Assembly: GCA_025456165.1 (NCBI GenBank)
Contig: JALOLI010000063.1
Coordinates: 1 to 7,260, forward strand
Reading direction: 5' to 3'
From: Acidimicrobiia bacterium
GTDB lineage: Bacteria; Actinomycetota; Acidimicrobiia; UBA5794; UBA11373
DNA length: 7,260 bases
The position numbers were made by a program, and so were the translations under genes. Under the pieces are notes generated by a model. The model did no database searches, was not told the DNA's origin, and saw only the letters and a list, made by a program, of their open reading frames with translations. Positions 1 to 7,118 of the stretch are shown here, piece after piece (position 1 is the stretch's first letter; every line of letters begins with the position of its first letter).

Positions 1-1977
1 ACGACTACCCCGACCCTGCCCGGGGGGGAACCGGGCCCCGTGCCCACTGCCCTCCCCTCCAAGGGGGCCTTCGCTCCCTTCGTCGCGGTTCCCTTGCTCG
101 ACGGCACCCCGATGCGGATCCCCGGCCATCCCACCTCGCTGGACGGCGTCTACTGGGAGTTCAAAGCCACCGACCCGGAGTGGCCGGAGCCGCGCGCCCT
201 GCGCGAGGATCTCGCCCGCGACGGCTTCGCCATCGACGGCTCCTGGTCCAGCCAGGTGCTCCACACCGTCTACTCCTACCACGCGCGCTACGCCGACGGC
301 CCGGTGTATGTGACCACAGACGCCGGCTATCACGAGTGGCACCTCGTCTTCTCCAAGGCTCTGCGCGACACCGAGGCGCAGGTGCTGCTGCCCTTGCTCG
401 AGGATCTGGTCGCTGGGCTGCTGGCTGCCTCCACTGAGCCGGGCAACCCGCCCGATGACGCCGCCGCCCGGGAGGACGTCCACCTCTACCTGCAGGCCGT
501 CGCCGCAGTCCTCGGCCTCGACGCCGGGGTGATCGACGACCGGGCCGCCGCCGAGGTGAGCCTCGTCGACCTGCACGCCGAGATGGCGGACTCCCCGACG
601 CTGGGCGTCGAGGTGGACTACACCCTGATGACCCCCCGCGGCCACTACACCCGGAGCGACGAGCTCACCCGCTACTTCAAGGCCATGGCGATGCTGGGAG
701 CGACTCCCTTTTCCATCGACGACCCCGACGCCCTGCGCCGGGCCTGGCACCTGAGCGCCCTGCTCACCACTCGGCCCGAGCTCCTCGACACCTGGCAGCG
801 CATCTACGAGACCACCTCCTTCATGGTCGGCGCCGCCGACGATTACACGCCGCTGGAGCTGACGGCGGCGAGGGAGGCCACCGGAGCCGGGCTCGATGAT
901 GCCGGCATGGGCGCCGTCGCCGCCGCCCTGCGGGCCACCCGTCCCGTGCTCATCGACGCCGAGAAGGCATCGGTGCGGGTCATGGGCGCCCGCTTCGTGC
1001 TCGACTCGTTCCTGCTCGATCAACTGGTCCACCCCCAGGTGTGGAATCGGGTGCGCGGATCTGTGCTCGACGTGGCCGCGGCCTTCGGGTCGGACTGGGC
1101 CCTCGGGATCCAGGAGGCGGCCGGGGTGCCGGAGGAGTACCCCGGCTACTCCGAGCGCATGACCGCCCTGCGCGCCCTGGTGGCGGAGCGGCCTTCGGCC
1201 GACTGGGGGGGCACGGTGTACGACACCTGGCTGTATGCCCTCCTCCCCATGTGGCTGCCCCGCGGCGAGGAGTATCCCGACTACATGCAAACCCAAGCCT
1301 GGGCGGCCCGGTCGCACCAGGGGGGCTTCGGCTCCTACGCCGAGTTGAAGCACGACACCGTGCTCTACTCCAAGCAGGCTTTCGCCGAAGGCGACGCCCC
1401 GCTCCCGCCGGCCCCGCCCCGCCACTGGGTGGAGCCCGATCCGGTCCCCTTCGAGCGGCTCGCCGAGGCCGCCCGACTGCTCCGCACCGGCCTCGCCGAA
1501 CGGGAGCTGCTCAGCGGCGAGACCCGCGACCTGCTCGACCGCCTCATCGCCATGGAGGCCCGGTTCGGGCGTATCGCTCGCGATGAGCTGGCGGGACGCG
1601 CCATCTCGACGGCCGACAACGACTGGCTGGCCGCCATCGGCAGCGAGTTCGAACTGCTGTGGCTGGAGGCCGGAGACGCGGATCCGGAGCACCTGGGCGG
1701 GTTCGGCGAGGATCCCGACAGCCAGGCCCCCGTCGTGGTGGACATCATGTCCAACCCCTGGGACGCCCTGGAGATCGCCACCGGTGGTTTCGACACCCTG
1801 TACGTGCTGGTTCCCAACGATCAGGGGCAGTTCCAGGTGGCCATCGGGGCCGCCTACGCCTTCTACGAGTTCTGGGTGCCGCGCGGGGAACGGCTCACCG
1901 ACGAGGAGTGGCGCTCCATGCTGACAGAGGGCGATGCCCCGGACCGCCCCACCTGGCTGGCAGCGCTCTACGACTGA
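1..1977 (+). CDS. DUF3160-family protein, 5' end cut by window
   Basis: This is a large protein of unknown molecular function, recognised as DUF3160. Numbering from the GTG at position 40, the family's N-terminal block PVYVTTDAGYHEWH is at about residues 88-101, the block DYTLMTPRGHYTRSDEL at 193-209 is followed by RYFKAMAMLG, and the C-terminal stretch with TLYVLVPNDQGQ and YAFYEFW is near residue 590-615. The frame is open from base 1; the codons before the GTG encode a Thr/Pro/Gly-rich stretch (TTTPTLPGGEPGP). Such a linker usually follows a lipoprotein or Sec signal peptide, so I treat the gene as truncated at the left edge rather than starting at the GTG. A purine-rich GGGGGGAA lies 9-10 bases before that GTG, so an internal start cannot be fully excluded. 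DUF3160 proteins are mostly predicted to be exported; no catalytic residues are known to me. Its TGA overlaps the stop of the convergent next gene by 10 bases. Family assignment is firm, function unknown. Confidence 0.88.
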   Translation, partial: TTTPTLPGGEPGPVPTALPSKGAFAPFVAVPLLDGTPMRIPGHPTSLDGVYWEFKATDPEWPEPRALREDLARDGFAIDGSWSSQVLHTVYSYHARYADGPVYVTTDAGYHEWHLVFSKALRDTEAQVLLPLLEDLVAGLLAASTEPGNPPDDAAAREDVHLYLQAVAAVLGLDAGVIDDRAAAEVSLVDLHAEMADSPTLGVEVDYTLMTPRGHYTRSDELTRYFKAMAMLGATPFSIDDPDALRRAWHLSALLTTRPELLDTWQRIYETTSFMVGAADDYTPLELTAAREATGAGLDDAGMGAVAAALRATRPVLIDAEKASVRVMGARFVLDSFLLDQLVHPQVWNRVRGSVLDVAAAFGSDWALGIQEAAGVPEEYPGYSERMTALRALVAERPSADWGGTVYDTWLYALLPMWLPRGEEYPDYMQTQAWAARSHQGGFGSYAELKHDTVLYSKQAFAEGDAPLPPAPPRHWVEPDPVPFERLAEAARLLRTGLAERELLSGETRDLLDRLIAMEARFGRIARDELAGRAISTADNDWLAAIGSEFELLWLEAGDADPEHLGGFGEDPDSQAPVVVDIMSNPWDALEIATGGFDTLYVLVPNDQGQFQVAIGAAYAFYEFWVPRGERLTDEEWRSMLTEGDAPDRPTWLAALYD

Positions 1978-2468
1978 GCCCGACAGGAGGCGCCCCGGGC
2001 GGGCCACAAGCCCACGGCAGCCATCGCCTGGCAGAAGTTGGTGAGCTGCTCGGGCGTGAGACGGGCGGGCTCCAGTGCGTCCTCCTCACCCGCCAGGTAG
2101 CGCTCCAACGGTCGGCTCTGCCATCGCGGCAGGCCGCCCACCCGGAGCGAGTACCCGTCGGCGAAGGTGAGCCGGATGCTCTCCAGCAACGGCCCCCGCC
2201 GCACCTTCATGCCGTCGAGATCCGCCAGCGGGTAGAGGTGTCGCGACACCCCCCGGTGGGTGCGGAACGAGCGCTTGGAGAGAGCCAGGCGCCCCCCGGC
2301 CAGGAGCACCACAAAGGGGCGCGCCCCGCCTCCCAGTCGGGTCCACCACGACGCCTTCACCCCGAGCAGGCCGTAGCGCGGACCCCCTTCGGCGGGGAGC
2401 GCGCCGAGGTACGCCCGGAAATCCTCGGCGGCCCCCGGAGCGAGGCGCCTCCACACGATCCCGGCCAC
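1968..2468 (-). CDS. Hypothetical protein, possible PH-like domain
   Basis: This is a 166-residue protein that I cannot name with certainty. It starts at GTG (2466-2468), preceded by GGAGAGGGAG with a spacing of about 4-8 bases, a good ribosome binding site that decides the start. It has no signal peptide or membrane segment, so it is probably cytoplasmic. Residues about 50-110 alternate short beta-like strands and turns (PFVVLLAGGRLALSKRS, then HLYPLADLDGMKVRRGPLLESIRLTFADG), a pattern resembling bacterial PH-like domains, in which a basic, strand-rich barrel ends with a helix (here SRPLERYLAG, 118-127). The remaining C-terminal part (LTPEQLTNFCQAMAAVGL) looks like a short helix. It is convergent with the DUF3160 gene (stops overlap by 10 bases) and divergent from the SGNH hydrolase. 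It forms no operon in this window. The coding call is supported by the RBS, the proper placement between neighbours and a protein-like composition; the PH-like assignment is an inference from pattern only. Confidence 0.72.
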   Translation of the reverse strand: MAGIVWRRLAPGAAEDFRAYLGALPAEGGPRYGLLGVKASWWTRLGGGARPFVVLLAGGRLALSKRSFRTHRGVSRHLYPLADLDGMKVRRGPLLESIRLTFADGYSLRVGGLPRWQSRPLERYLAGEEDALEPARLTPEQLTNFCQAMAAVGLWPARGASCRAQS

Positions 2469-2657
2469 CGAACTCCCTCTCCAGGTGGTATCCCACCCTA
2501 ATGTCTTTGGGCCGTCCCGGAGCCCGGAGCCGCCCCGGCTCAGCGTTCCTCAGAGGCCGTCGCATAGAATCCTCCTCGAGTCCGATGCCAAGGTTCCGTC
2601 CTCCGCAGCGGATCGAATGGCCGCCGGCGGGGAACGGCTATGGAAAGGGGGAGCTCC
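2469..2657. promoter_or_regulatory. Divergent intergenic region with candidate promoters
   Basis: These 189 bases separate two divergent starts and should hold both promoters. On the plus strand TAGAAT at 2565-2570 matches the -10 consensus TANNNT with one difference from TATAAT. It would give a leader of about 80 bases for the hydrolase. No convincing -35 hexamer lies 16-18 bases upstream. On the minus strand TAGGGT (complement of 2495-2500) is a weaker -10 candidate about 27 bases before the GTG of the small gene, again without a clear -35. I see no strong operator palindrome and no riboswitch. Both promoter calls rest on single hexamers in GC-rich DNA. Confidence 0.3.
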
Positions 2658-3551
2658 ATGAGTTCCAGGCGAATCATCGTGGTGCTGGCGCTCGTCCTGC
2701 TGCTGATCCTCGGCGTGGCCGCAGCGCCGGGCGCCGCGGCGCCCAGGCCGCACCAGTACTACCTCTCGCTCGGCGACTCGGTCGCTGCAGGCTGGCAGCC
2801 AGACCCGGTCACCGGCGAGTCGGACTTCACCAGGCAGGCCTATACCGATCAGATCTTCTGGACTCTGCGGCTGGGGATGCCCGGCCTGAGGCACGCCAAG
2901 ATGGGCTGCCCGGGGGAGACCACCGCCAGCATGATCGACGGGGGAGGCCCGGCCGGGGCGCTGTGCGGCTACACCGGCACCAGCCAGTTGGAGGCCGCCG
3001 TGGCCTTCATTGCGGCCCATCCCGGCCAGGTGGCCTTCATCACCATCGACATCGGGGTCAACGACGTTCTCTCGTGCCTCCCGGCGGCCGACGTGCCGGC
3101 ATGCGTAACCGCGCTCCTGCCCCAGGTGGGTGCGGGGCTCGCCGAGATCCTGACCACGTTGCGCACGGCCACGGCCAACGCCGTCCCCATCGTCGGGATG
3201 AACTACTACAACCCGTACCTGGCCACCTGGCTCGAGGGCATCCCGCCCGATGGGGCCGCCGGCCCGGCTTACGCCGCGCTCACCAGCCAGCTGGCCACGG
3301 CCCTCAACGACCAGACCCTGGAGCCGGTCTACGCCCTGTTCCAGGTGCCGGTAGCCGACGTCTGGGCCGCCTACCGGAGCAGCCAGTGGCAGATGGTCAT
3401 GGACGCGCCGTTCAACGTCGGGCGCATCTGCGCCCTCACCTGGATGTGTGTGAACCCTCCCGTCGGGCCGGACATCCACCCGAACCGACGCGGGCACCGG
3501 GTGATCGCCAACACCTTCCTGCCGATCCTGGAGACCCTCGGAATCGGGTAG
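2658..3551 (+). CDS. Secreted SGNH/GDSL-family hydrolase
   Basis: This is a 297-residue serine esterase or lipase of the SGNH/GDSL superfamily, likely exported. I chose the ATG at 2658 because AAAGGGGGAG ends about 5 bases before it; an in-frame ATG six codons upstream (2640) lacks such a site. Residues 1-28 form a classical signal peptide: SSRR, a hydrophobic core (IIVVLALVLLLILGV) and an Ala-rich cleavage region (AAAPGAAA). Catalytic blocks are in order: block I LSLGDS with nucleophile Ser41, block II Gly in MGCPGETT (82-89), block III GVND (133-136, Asn135) and block V DIHPN with Asp272 and His274. Six cysteines (84, 103, 140, 149, 258, 264) occur as three close pairs, as in Streptomyces-type secreted lipases with three disulfides; this pairing is inferred. 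The substrate (lipid, acyl ester or polysaccharide ester) cannot be told from sequence. The gene stands alone, convergent with the transporter operon. No truncation is seen. Confidence 0.92.
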   Translation: MSSRRIIVVLALVLLLILGVAAAPGAAAPRPHQYYLSLGDSVAAGWQPDPVTGESDFTRQAYTDQIFWTLRLGMPGLRHAKMGCPGETTASMIDGGGPAGALCGYTGTSQLEAAVAFIAAHPGQVAFITIDIGVNDVLSCLPAADVPACVTALLPQVGAGLAEILTTLRTATANAVPIVGMNYYNPYLATWLEGIPPDGAAGPAYAALTSQLATALNDQTLEPVYALFQVPVADVWAAYRSSQWQMVMDAPFNVGRICALTWMCVNPPVGPDIHPNRRGHRVIANTFLPILETLGIG

Positions 3552-3574
3552 GAGCGCACATCAGTAGGCCGATG

Positions 3575-3615
3575 GAGTTGGAGTTTCGGCCTGTTACCGG
3601 CCGGAACTCCAACTC
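3575..3615. repeat. Long palindrome, 17-bp stem and 7-base loop
   Basis: The left arm GAGTTGGAGTTTCGGCC (3575-3591) and the right arm GGCCGGAACTCCAACTC (3599-3615) are inverted copies with a single mismatch, which is a T:G wobble in RNA. The loop is TGTTACC. It lies 23 bases after the hydrolase stop, between two convergent genes, so it could serve as a bidirectional terminator, although no T-tract follows on either strand. The length and near-perfection of the arms also suit a repetitive extragenic palindrome (REP-like element). The inverted repeat is seen directly; both roles are inferred. Confidence 0.75.
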
Positions 3616-3675
3616 GTGGCGCGCCTGTTGATGCGCGCTCTGGGACCGAGTCGCTCGCCGAGGGGAGCCTCTGTG

Positions 3676-3702
3676 CCCACGAGGCGCACTCCGGCGCGTG
3701 GG
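3676..3702 (-). terminator. Candidate terminator stem-loop after the transporter operon
   Basis: CCCAC (3676-3680) pairs with GTGGG (3698-3702), and GCGC (3684-3687) pairs with GCGC (3694-3697). A 3-base bulge (GAG) lies on one side and the apical loop is ACTCCG. The structure begins 2 bases beyond the TGA of the last permease gene, read on the minus strand, which suits a terminator for the operon. No U-rich tail follows, so it would be a U-less type, or the long palindrome further on may do the job. Confidence 0.35.
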
Positions 3703-3704
3703 AC

Positions 3705-4646
3705 TCAGTCGCGCCAGAAGGCGGTGCCGATGGCCGTCGGCGGGTCCCCGCTCAGCAGCCGGCGCCAGCGCGGGTAGCGGTCGGCGAGACGGCGGGACCA
3801 GTCCTGGGACACGAGCAGCAGGGCGAAGATCAGCAGGGCGAACGGGGTAATGGGCAGGATCTGCGACAGATCGGGCAGCCGGGGCTGCAGCTTCAGGGCG
3901 ACGATAGAGAGCGCCCCGAAGAAGTAGGCGCCGGTGGCCGCCCGCACCGGGTGCCAGCCACCGAAGATCACGATGGCCAGGGCGATCCAGCCGTAGTTGG
4001 TGGTCAGCCCGTCGCGCCATCCCAGCCGCACGTCCAGGGAGAAGGCCGCCCCGGCGATGCCGCACAGCGCCCCGCCCAGGACGGTGTACAGGTAGCGCCA
4101 CCGGTTCACCCGCAGGCCCCGGGCGTGCGCCGCTTCCGGGCGCTCCCCGATCCCCTGAAGCTCCAGGCCGCGCCGCGTGTGGAAGATGAAGAAGTAGGCG
4201 GCGGCCATGACCACGAAGCTGCCGTACACCGAGACGTTGTGGTCGAAGAAGATCGGCCCGATCCAGGGGATCTCGGAAAGCCCCGGGATGGCCAGGTGGG
4301 GCACCCCGCTCACCCGCTGGCCCACATAGGGGTCGCCCAGGAAGGACGCGAGATCGGCGCACAACAGGGTGAGCACGAAACCGACGGCGATCTGGTTGAG
4401 CCGCAGTTCGATGCTGGCGAAGGCCACCAGGAGGGCCACCGCCATGGAAACCGCCGCCCCGACCACGAAGCCCAGCAGCACGCTGCCGGTGGCGTAGGCC
4501 GTGGCGAAACCGGCCATGGCAGAGAGCATGATGCTCCCGTCGAGGGACAGGTTGATGACGCCCGCCTTCTCGGCGATCGTCTCCCCCACCACGGCGTAGA
4601 CCAGGGGGCTGGCCGCGGCCACTATCGACGCCAGCGTCGCGTCCAC
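3705..4646 (-). CDS. Nucleoside-type ABC transporter permease (second permease)
   Basis: This 313-residue integral membrane protein belongs to the branched-chain amino acid/sugar/nucleoside permease family (BPD_transp_2), in the group paired with BMP binding proteins (NupQ/YufQ-like). The diagnostic N-terminal motif GETIAEKAGVINLSLDG is at residues 21-37, followed by hydrophobic segments at about 39-77 and 86-103. The cytoplasmic coupling-loop region, with GIGERPEAAHARG at 165-177, is followed by further membrane segments (YTVLGGALCGIAGAAFSLDV, IALAIVIFGGW, FALLIFALLLVSQ). The length is usual for the family. It starts with GTG (4644-4646), after GAGAGGGGGTGAG, and only one base separates it from the TGA of the preceding permease, implying translational coupling. 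It should form a heterodimeric channel with that permease and be powered by the ATPase upstream. It appears to be the last gene of the operon. The substrate is inferred from family and binding protein only; nucleosides or purines are most likely. Confidence 0.92.
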   Translation of the reverse strand: MDATLASIVAAASPLVYAVVGETIAEKAGVINLSLDGSIMLSAMAGFATAYATGSVLLGFVVGAAVSMAVALLVAFASIELRLNQIAVGFVLTLLCADLASFLGDPYVGQRVSGVPHLAIPGLSEIPWIGPIFFDHNVSVYGSFVVMAAAYFFIFHTRRGLELQGIGERPEAAHARGLRVNRWRYLYTVLGGALCGIAGAAFSLDVRLGWRDGLTTNYGWIALAIVIFGGWHPVRAATGAYFFGALSIVALKLQPRLPDLSQILPITPFALLIFALLLVSQDWSRRLADRYPRWRRLLSGDPPTAIGTAFWRD

Positions 4647-4647
4647 C

Positions 4648-5691
4648 TCACCCCCTCTCTTCCGAGTCGCGCCGGCTCCGGTAGGCCCGCCGCAGCTGCC
4701 ACCCGCCGGCGAGCAGGGTGAACAGGACGAGCACCCCCTGCAGCACCCCGCCCAGGGCCGAGTCGAGCTGCAGCCGCAACTGCAGCTGCGTGCTCCCCAC
4801 CGAGATGACGGCGAAGAAGAGGGCGATGGGGGCGATCCAGGCGGCGCGGAAGCCGGCGAGGAGCACCACCAGGATGCCGAGGAACCCGTAGCCCCCCGAC
4901 ACCGACGGGACCAGCTTGTGGTGGAAGCCGGAGGCGTGCAGGGCTCCCCCCAGCCCGGCCAGGGCGCCGCAGATGACGAAGGCCCCCAGCAGGTGGCGGC
5001 TCGTGGAGATGCCCATGAGGAAGGCGCTCCGAGAGTTGGCTCCCACCGCCCTCAGCCGCAGCCCGAAGTAGGTGCCCCGCATGAGGAAGTAGATGAGGAC
5101 CAGGACGACGGCCGTCACCGCCAGCGCCACCCACGAGGCGGTCAGGCTCCCCGTGGTCGGCAGCCAGGCTTCGGGGGGGAACAGGTCGGTGCCGCTGGTG
5201 GAGGCGCTCCCCGCCCGCTTCCAGGGCCCGATCACCAGGTACACCACGAGGCCGGTGGCCACGAAGTCGAGACCGAGGCCCCCGAAGATCTCATTGACCC
5301 GGCCCTTGACCCGCAGCACGCCCACCAGCAGGCCCCACAGGAGGCCCCCGAGCACCCCGGCGAGGAGGAGCAGCGGAACGACCAAGCCCGAGGGGGCGTC
5401 CACGTAGCGGGCCACCGCCGTGGCGGCTACGGCTCCCACGATGATCTGTCCCTCGACGCCGATGTTCCACAGGCCGGCGGCGAAGGTGACCACCAGGCCC
5501 GCCGCGGCCAGGGCGAGCGGCACCCAGGCCATCAGGGTGGAAGAGAGGCCGCCGGTGCTCCCCAGCGCCCCGTCGAAGATGAGGCGCAGGGCCTCGAGCG
5601 GCGGGGCGTCCACCGAAAGCAGCAGCAGCAGCCCGACGGCCAGGGCGGTCGCCACCGGCAGCAAGGCCGACAGCAAGCGCCGCCAGGTCAC
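4648..5691 (-). CDS. Nucleoside-type ABC transporter permease (first permease)
   Basis: This 347-residue membrane protein is of the BPD_transp_2 family and resembles NupP/YufP. The start is GTG (5689-5691), overlapping the TGA of the ATPase in the sequence GTGA and preceded by GGAAGGAG 6 bases upstream, an excellent ribosome binding site. The same frame stays open much further upstream beneath the ATPase gene, but that part is Arg/Gly/Pro-rich shadow sequence. The protein opens with a membrane segment (about residues 6-27). It carries the family motif AAGLWNIGVEGQI (71-83), a hydrophobic pair near 100-121, the VNEIFGGLGLDFVATGL stretch, and the coupling-loop block GLRLRAVGANSRSAFLMGI before the last membrane helices. 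The length equals the usual size of this subunit. It would pair with the second permease in the inner membrane and dock the ATPase through the coupling loop. No break or missing segment is seen. Confidence 0.93.
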   Translation of the reverse strand: MTWRRLLSALLPVATALAVGLLLLLSVDAPPLEALRLIFDGALGSTGGLSSTLMAWVPLALAAAGLVVTFAAGLWNIGVEGQIIVGAVAATAVARYVDAPSGLVVPLLLLAGVLGGLLWGLLVGVLRVKGRVNEIFGGLGLDFVATGLVVYLVIGPWKRAGSASTSGTDLFPPEAWLPTTGSLTASWVALAVTAVVLVLIYFLMRGTYFGLRLRAVGANSRSAFLMGISTSRHLLGAFVICGALAGLGGALHASGFHHKLVPSVSGGYGFLGILVVLLAGFRAAWIAPIALFFAVISVGSTQLQLRLQLDSALGGVLQGVLVLFTLLAGGWQLRRAYRSRRDSEERG

Positions 5692-7079
5692 GGCCGCTCC
5701 TTCCCGCCGATGAGGTAACCCAGGTCCTCGCCGCTGGTCTCCGCCGCCGCCACCTCGCGCAGCACCCTGCCGGCGAAGAACACCAGGATGCGGTCGCTGT
5801 AGCGCAGCAACTCGTCGAGGTCTGCCGAGGCGAAGACGATCGCCGTGCCCTGGCGGCTGCGCTCCAGGAGGCGGCGCCACACCCAGTCGGCCGACTCCAG
5901 GTCGAGGCCCCGCGTCGGGTGCTCCATGAGGAGCAGGCGCACCTCGGGTGGCATCATCGCCAGCAGCAGCCGCTGCTGGTTGCCGCCGCTCAACTCCCCG
6001 GCCGTGGACCCGGGGCGGCCCACGATGAGGTTGCCTTCGATGCGGCGGGCGGCATCGGCCTCGGCCTCGTCCCAGTCGATGGAGAACCCCTTGGCCCGCC
6101 CGGCCAGCAGGAAGTGCTCCGTGATGGTGAGGCCGTTGATCAGGCCCTCCTCGAGGCGCCCGGCCGGGAGGAAGTGCACCCCGGCTTCGAGGAAGCGGCG
6201 GTAAGGAGCCGAGGCCAGGTCGATCCCCCCGACCCGCAGCCCGCCCGCCGCCGGCCGCTGCAGCCCAGCGCAGGTGCGCAGGAAGGGGCGCTGCCCGCTC
6301 CCCTCCAGGCCGGCCAGGCCGACCACCTCCCCCGCCCGTACCGTCAGGTGGTACTCCCCGGCGGCGCGCTCGGAGGGCCGCACCCCGGCCAACTCCAGCA
6401 CCGTTTCCCCCGGAGGCTCTGCCTCCCGGGGAGGCGGAGTGAGCACCCGGCCGAACATCATCTCCACCAGCCGGTCCGTAGGGCAGGGCAGCGCCGCCTC
6501 GCCCACCACTCGGCCTCGGCGCATGACCGACACCCGGGTGCACAGCGCCTCGACTTCCTCGAGCTTGTGGGAGACGAAGGCGACGATCATCCCCTTGTCC
6601 GCCAGGGCCCGGAGCGTGGCGAAGAGGCGCTCCTGCTGTATCGCCGAGATGCCGGTCGTGGGCTCGTCGAGGATCAGCACCCGGGCCCCCAGCCACAGCA
6701 AGCGGGTGATCTCCAGCTGCTGGCGCTCCCCCACCGTCTCCCGGGCGGCGGCGGCGCGCCGCACCCGGCGGCCGCTGCCGAGCAGGAAGTTGTCGAGCAC
6801 GCTGAAGGGCAGGAACACCAGCGGATCCTGGTGGAGCATGCCGATGCCGCTGCGGATGGCGGCCCGGGTGGAGCCGAGCCGCACCGGCCTGCCGTCGAGC
6901 ACGACCTCCCCGGCGTCGGGTGATACGAAGCCCGACAAGACCTTCATGAGCGTGGACTTGCCGGCGCCGTTCTCCCCGAGCAGGCCGTGGATCGCCCCGG
7001 CCTCGAGACGGAGGTCCACCCCGTCGCTGGCCCGCACCGCCCCGTAGCGCTTGTGGATGCCGCGGAGTTCCAGGCTCAT
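5688..7079 (-). CDS. Double-domain ABC transporter ATPase (nucleoside-type importer)
   Basis: This 463-residue cytoplasmic ATPase has two fused nucleotide-binding domains, like NupO/YufO and sugar-importer ATPases. NBD1 has Walker A GENGAGKST (35-43), Q-loop Gln84, Walker B VLILDEPT (134-141) and H-loop His171. NBD2 (from about 227) has a degenerate Walker A GLEGSGQR (257-264), an intact signature LSGGNQQ (363-369), LLLMEHPTRGLD (382-393) in place of a normal Walker B, and no H-loop His (FASADLDEL). The loss in NBD2 is common in this family. NBD1 is unusual: its signature reads ETVGERQQLEI (114-124), and only 33 residues separate the Q-loop from its VGE, against roughly 55-60 in relatives. 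The protein is about 40 residues shorter than the usual 500-510. The ATG start has only a weak ribosome binding site, but the protein begins as expected (SLELRGIHKRYGAV). It follows the binding-protein gene after 39 bases and overlaps the first permease by 4 bases. Confidence 0.93.
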   Translation of the reverse strand: MSLELRGIHKRYGAVRASDGVDLRLEAGAIHGLLGENGAGKSTLMKVLSGFVSPDAGEVVLDGRPVRLGSTRAAIRSGIGMLHQDPLVFLPFSVLDNFLLGSGRRVRRAAAARETVGERQQLEITRLLWLGARVLILDEPTTGISAIQQERLFATLRALADKGMIVAFVSHKLEEVEALCTRVSVMRRGRVVGEAALPCPTDRLVEMMFGRVLTPPPREAEPPGETVLELAGVRPSERAAGEYHLTVRAGEVVGLAGLEGSGQRPFLRTCAGLQRPAAGGLRVGGIDLASAPYRRFLEAGVHFLPAGRLEEGLINGLTITEHFLLAGRAKGFSIDWDEAEADAARRIEGNLIVGRPGSTAGELSGGNQQRLLLAMMPPEVRLLLMEHPTRGLDLESADWVWRRLLERSRQGTAIVFASADLDELLRYSDRILVFFAGRVLREVAAAETSGEDLGYLIGGKERP

Positions 7080-7118
7080 CGTGCCGGGCAGGCTAGAGCG
7101 GCCGGGCCAACGAAGGGC

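Noticed and set aside
2640..2657. Upstream ATG as the start of the SGNH hydrolase.
   Set aside because: It would add MERGSS but has no good Shine-Dalgarno site, while the purine-rich GGGGGAG is ideally placed for the ATG at 2658.
2501..3631. Plus-strand open frame of 376 codons overlapping the hydrolase.
   Set aside because: It is out of frame with the SGNH motifs and is Arg/Gly/Pro/His-rich; the catalytic blocks are in the other frame.
3552..3704. Possible tRNA or small RNA gene in the convergent gap.
   Set aside because: No cloverleaf, anticodon arm or conserved TTC loop could be placed. The structure seen is explained by the palindrome and a bulged stem-loop.
3436..4362. Minus-strand open frame crossing the palindrome and overlapping both the hydrolase and a permease.
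   Set aside because: It is low-complexity Arg/Pro/Ala sequence with no recognisable domain, and it overlaps two well-supported genes. It stays open through the palindrome only because of the high GC content.
5692..6696. Long minus-strand extension upstream of the first permease, giving an apparent 682-residue protein.
   Set aside because: It lies inside the ATPase gene in another frame and is Arg/Gly/Pro/Ala-rich with no domain. The permease has its own GTG with a strong ribosome binding site at 5691.
5919..6923. Long plus-strand open frame opposite the ATPase (334 codons).
   Set aside because: Its composition (Gln, Pro, Gly, His and Arg-rich) is that of a GC-rich antisense shadow, and the opposite strand encodes a clear ABC ATPase.
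7080..7118. Possible hairpin between the binding-protein and ATPase genes that could lower downstream expression.
   Set aside because: The two GCCGGGC copies there are direct repeats rather than inverted, so they do not form a stem.
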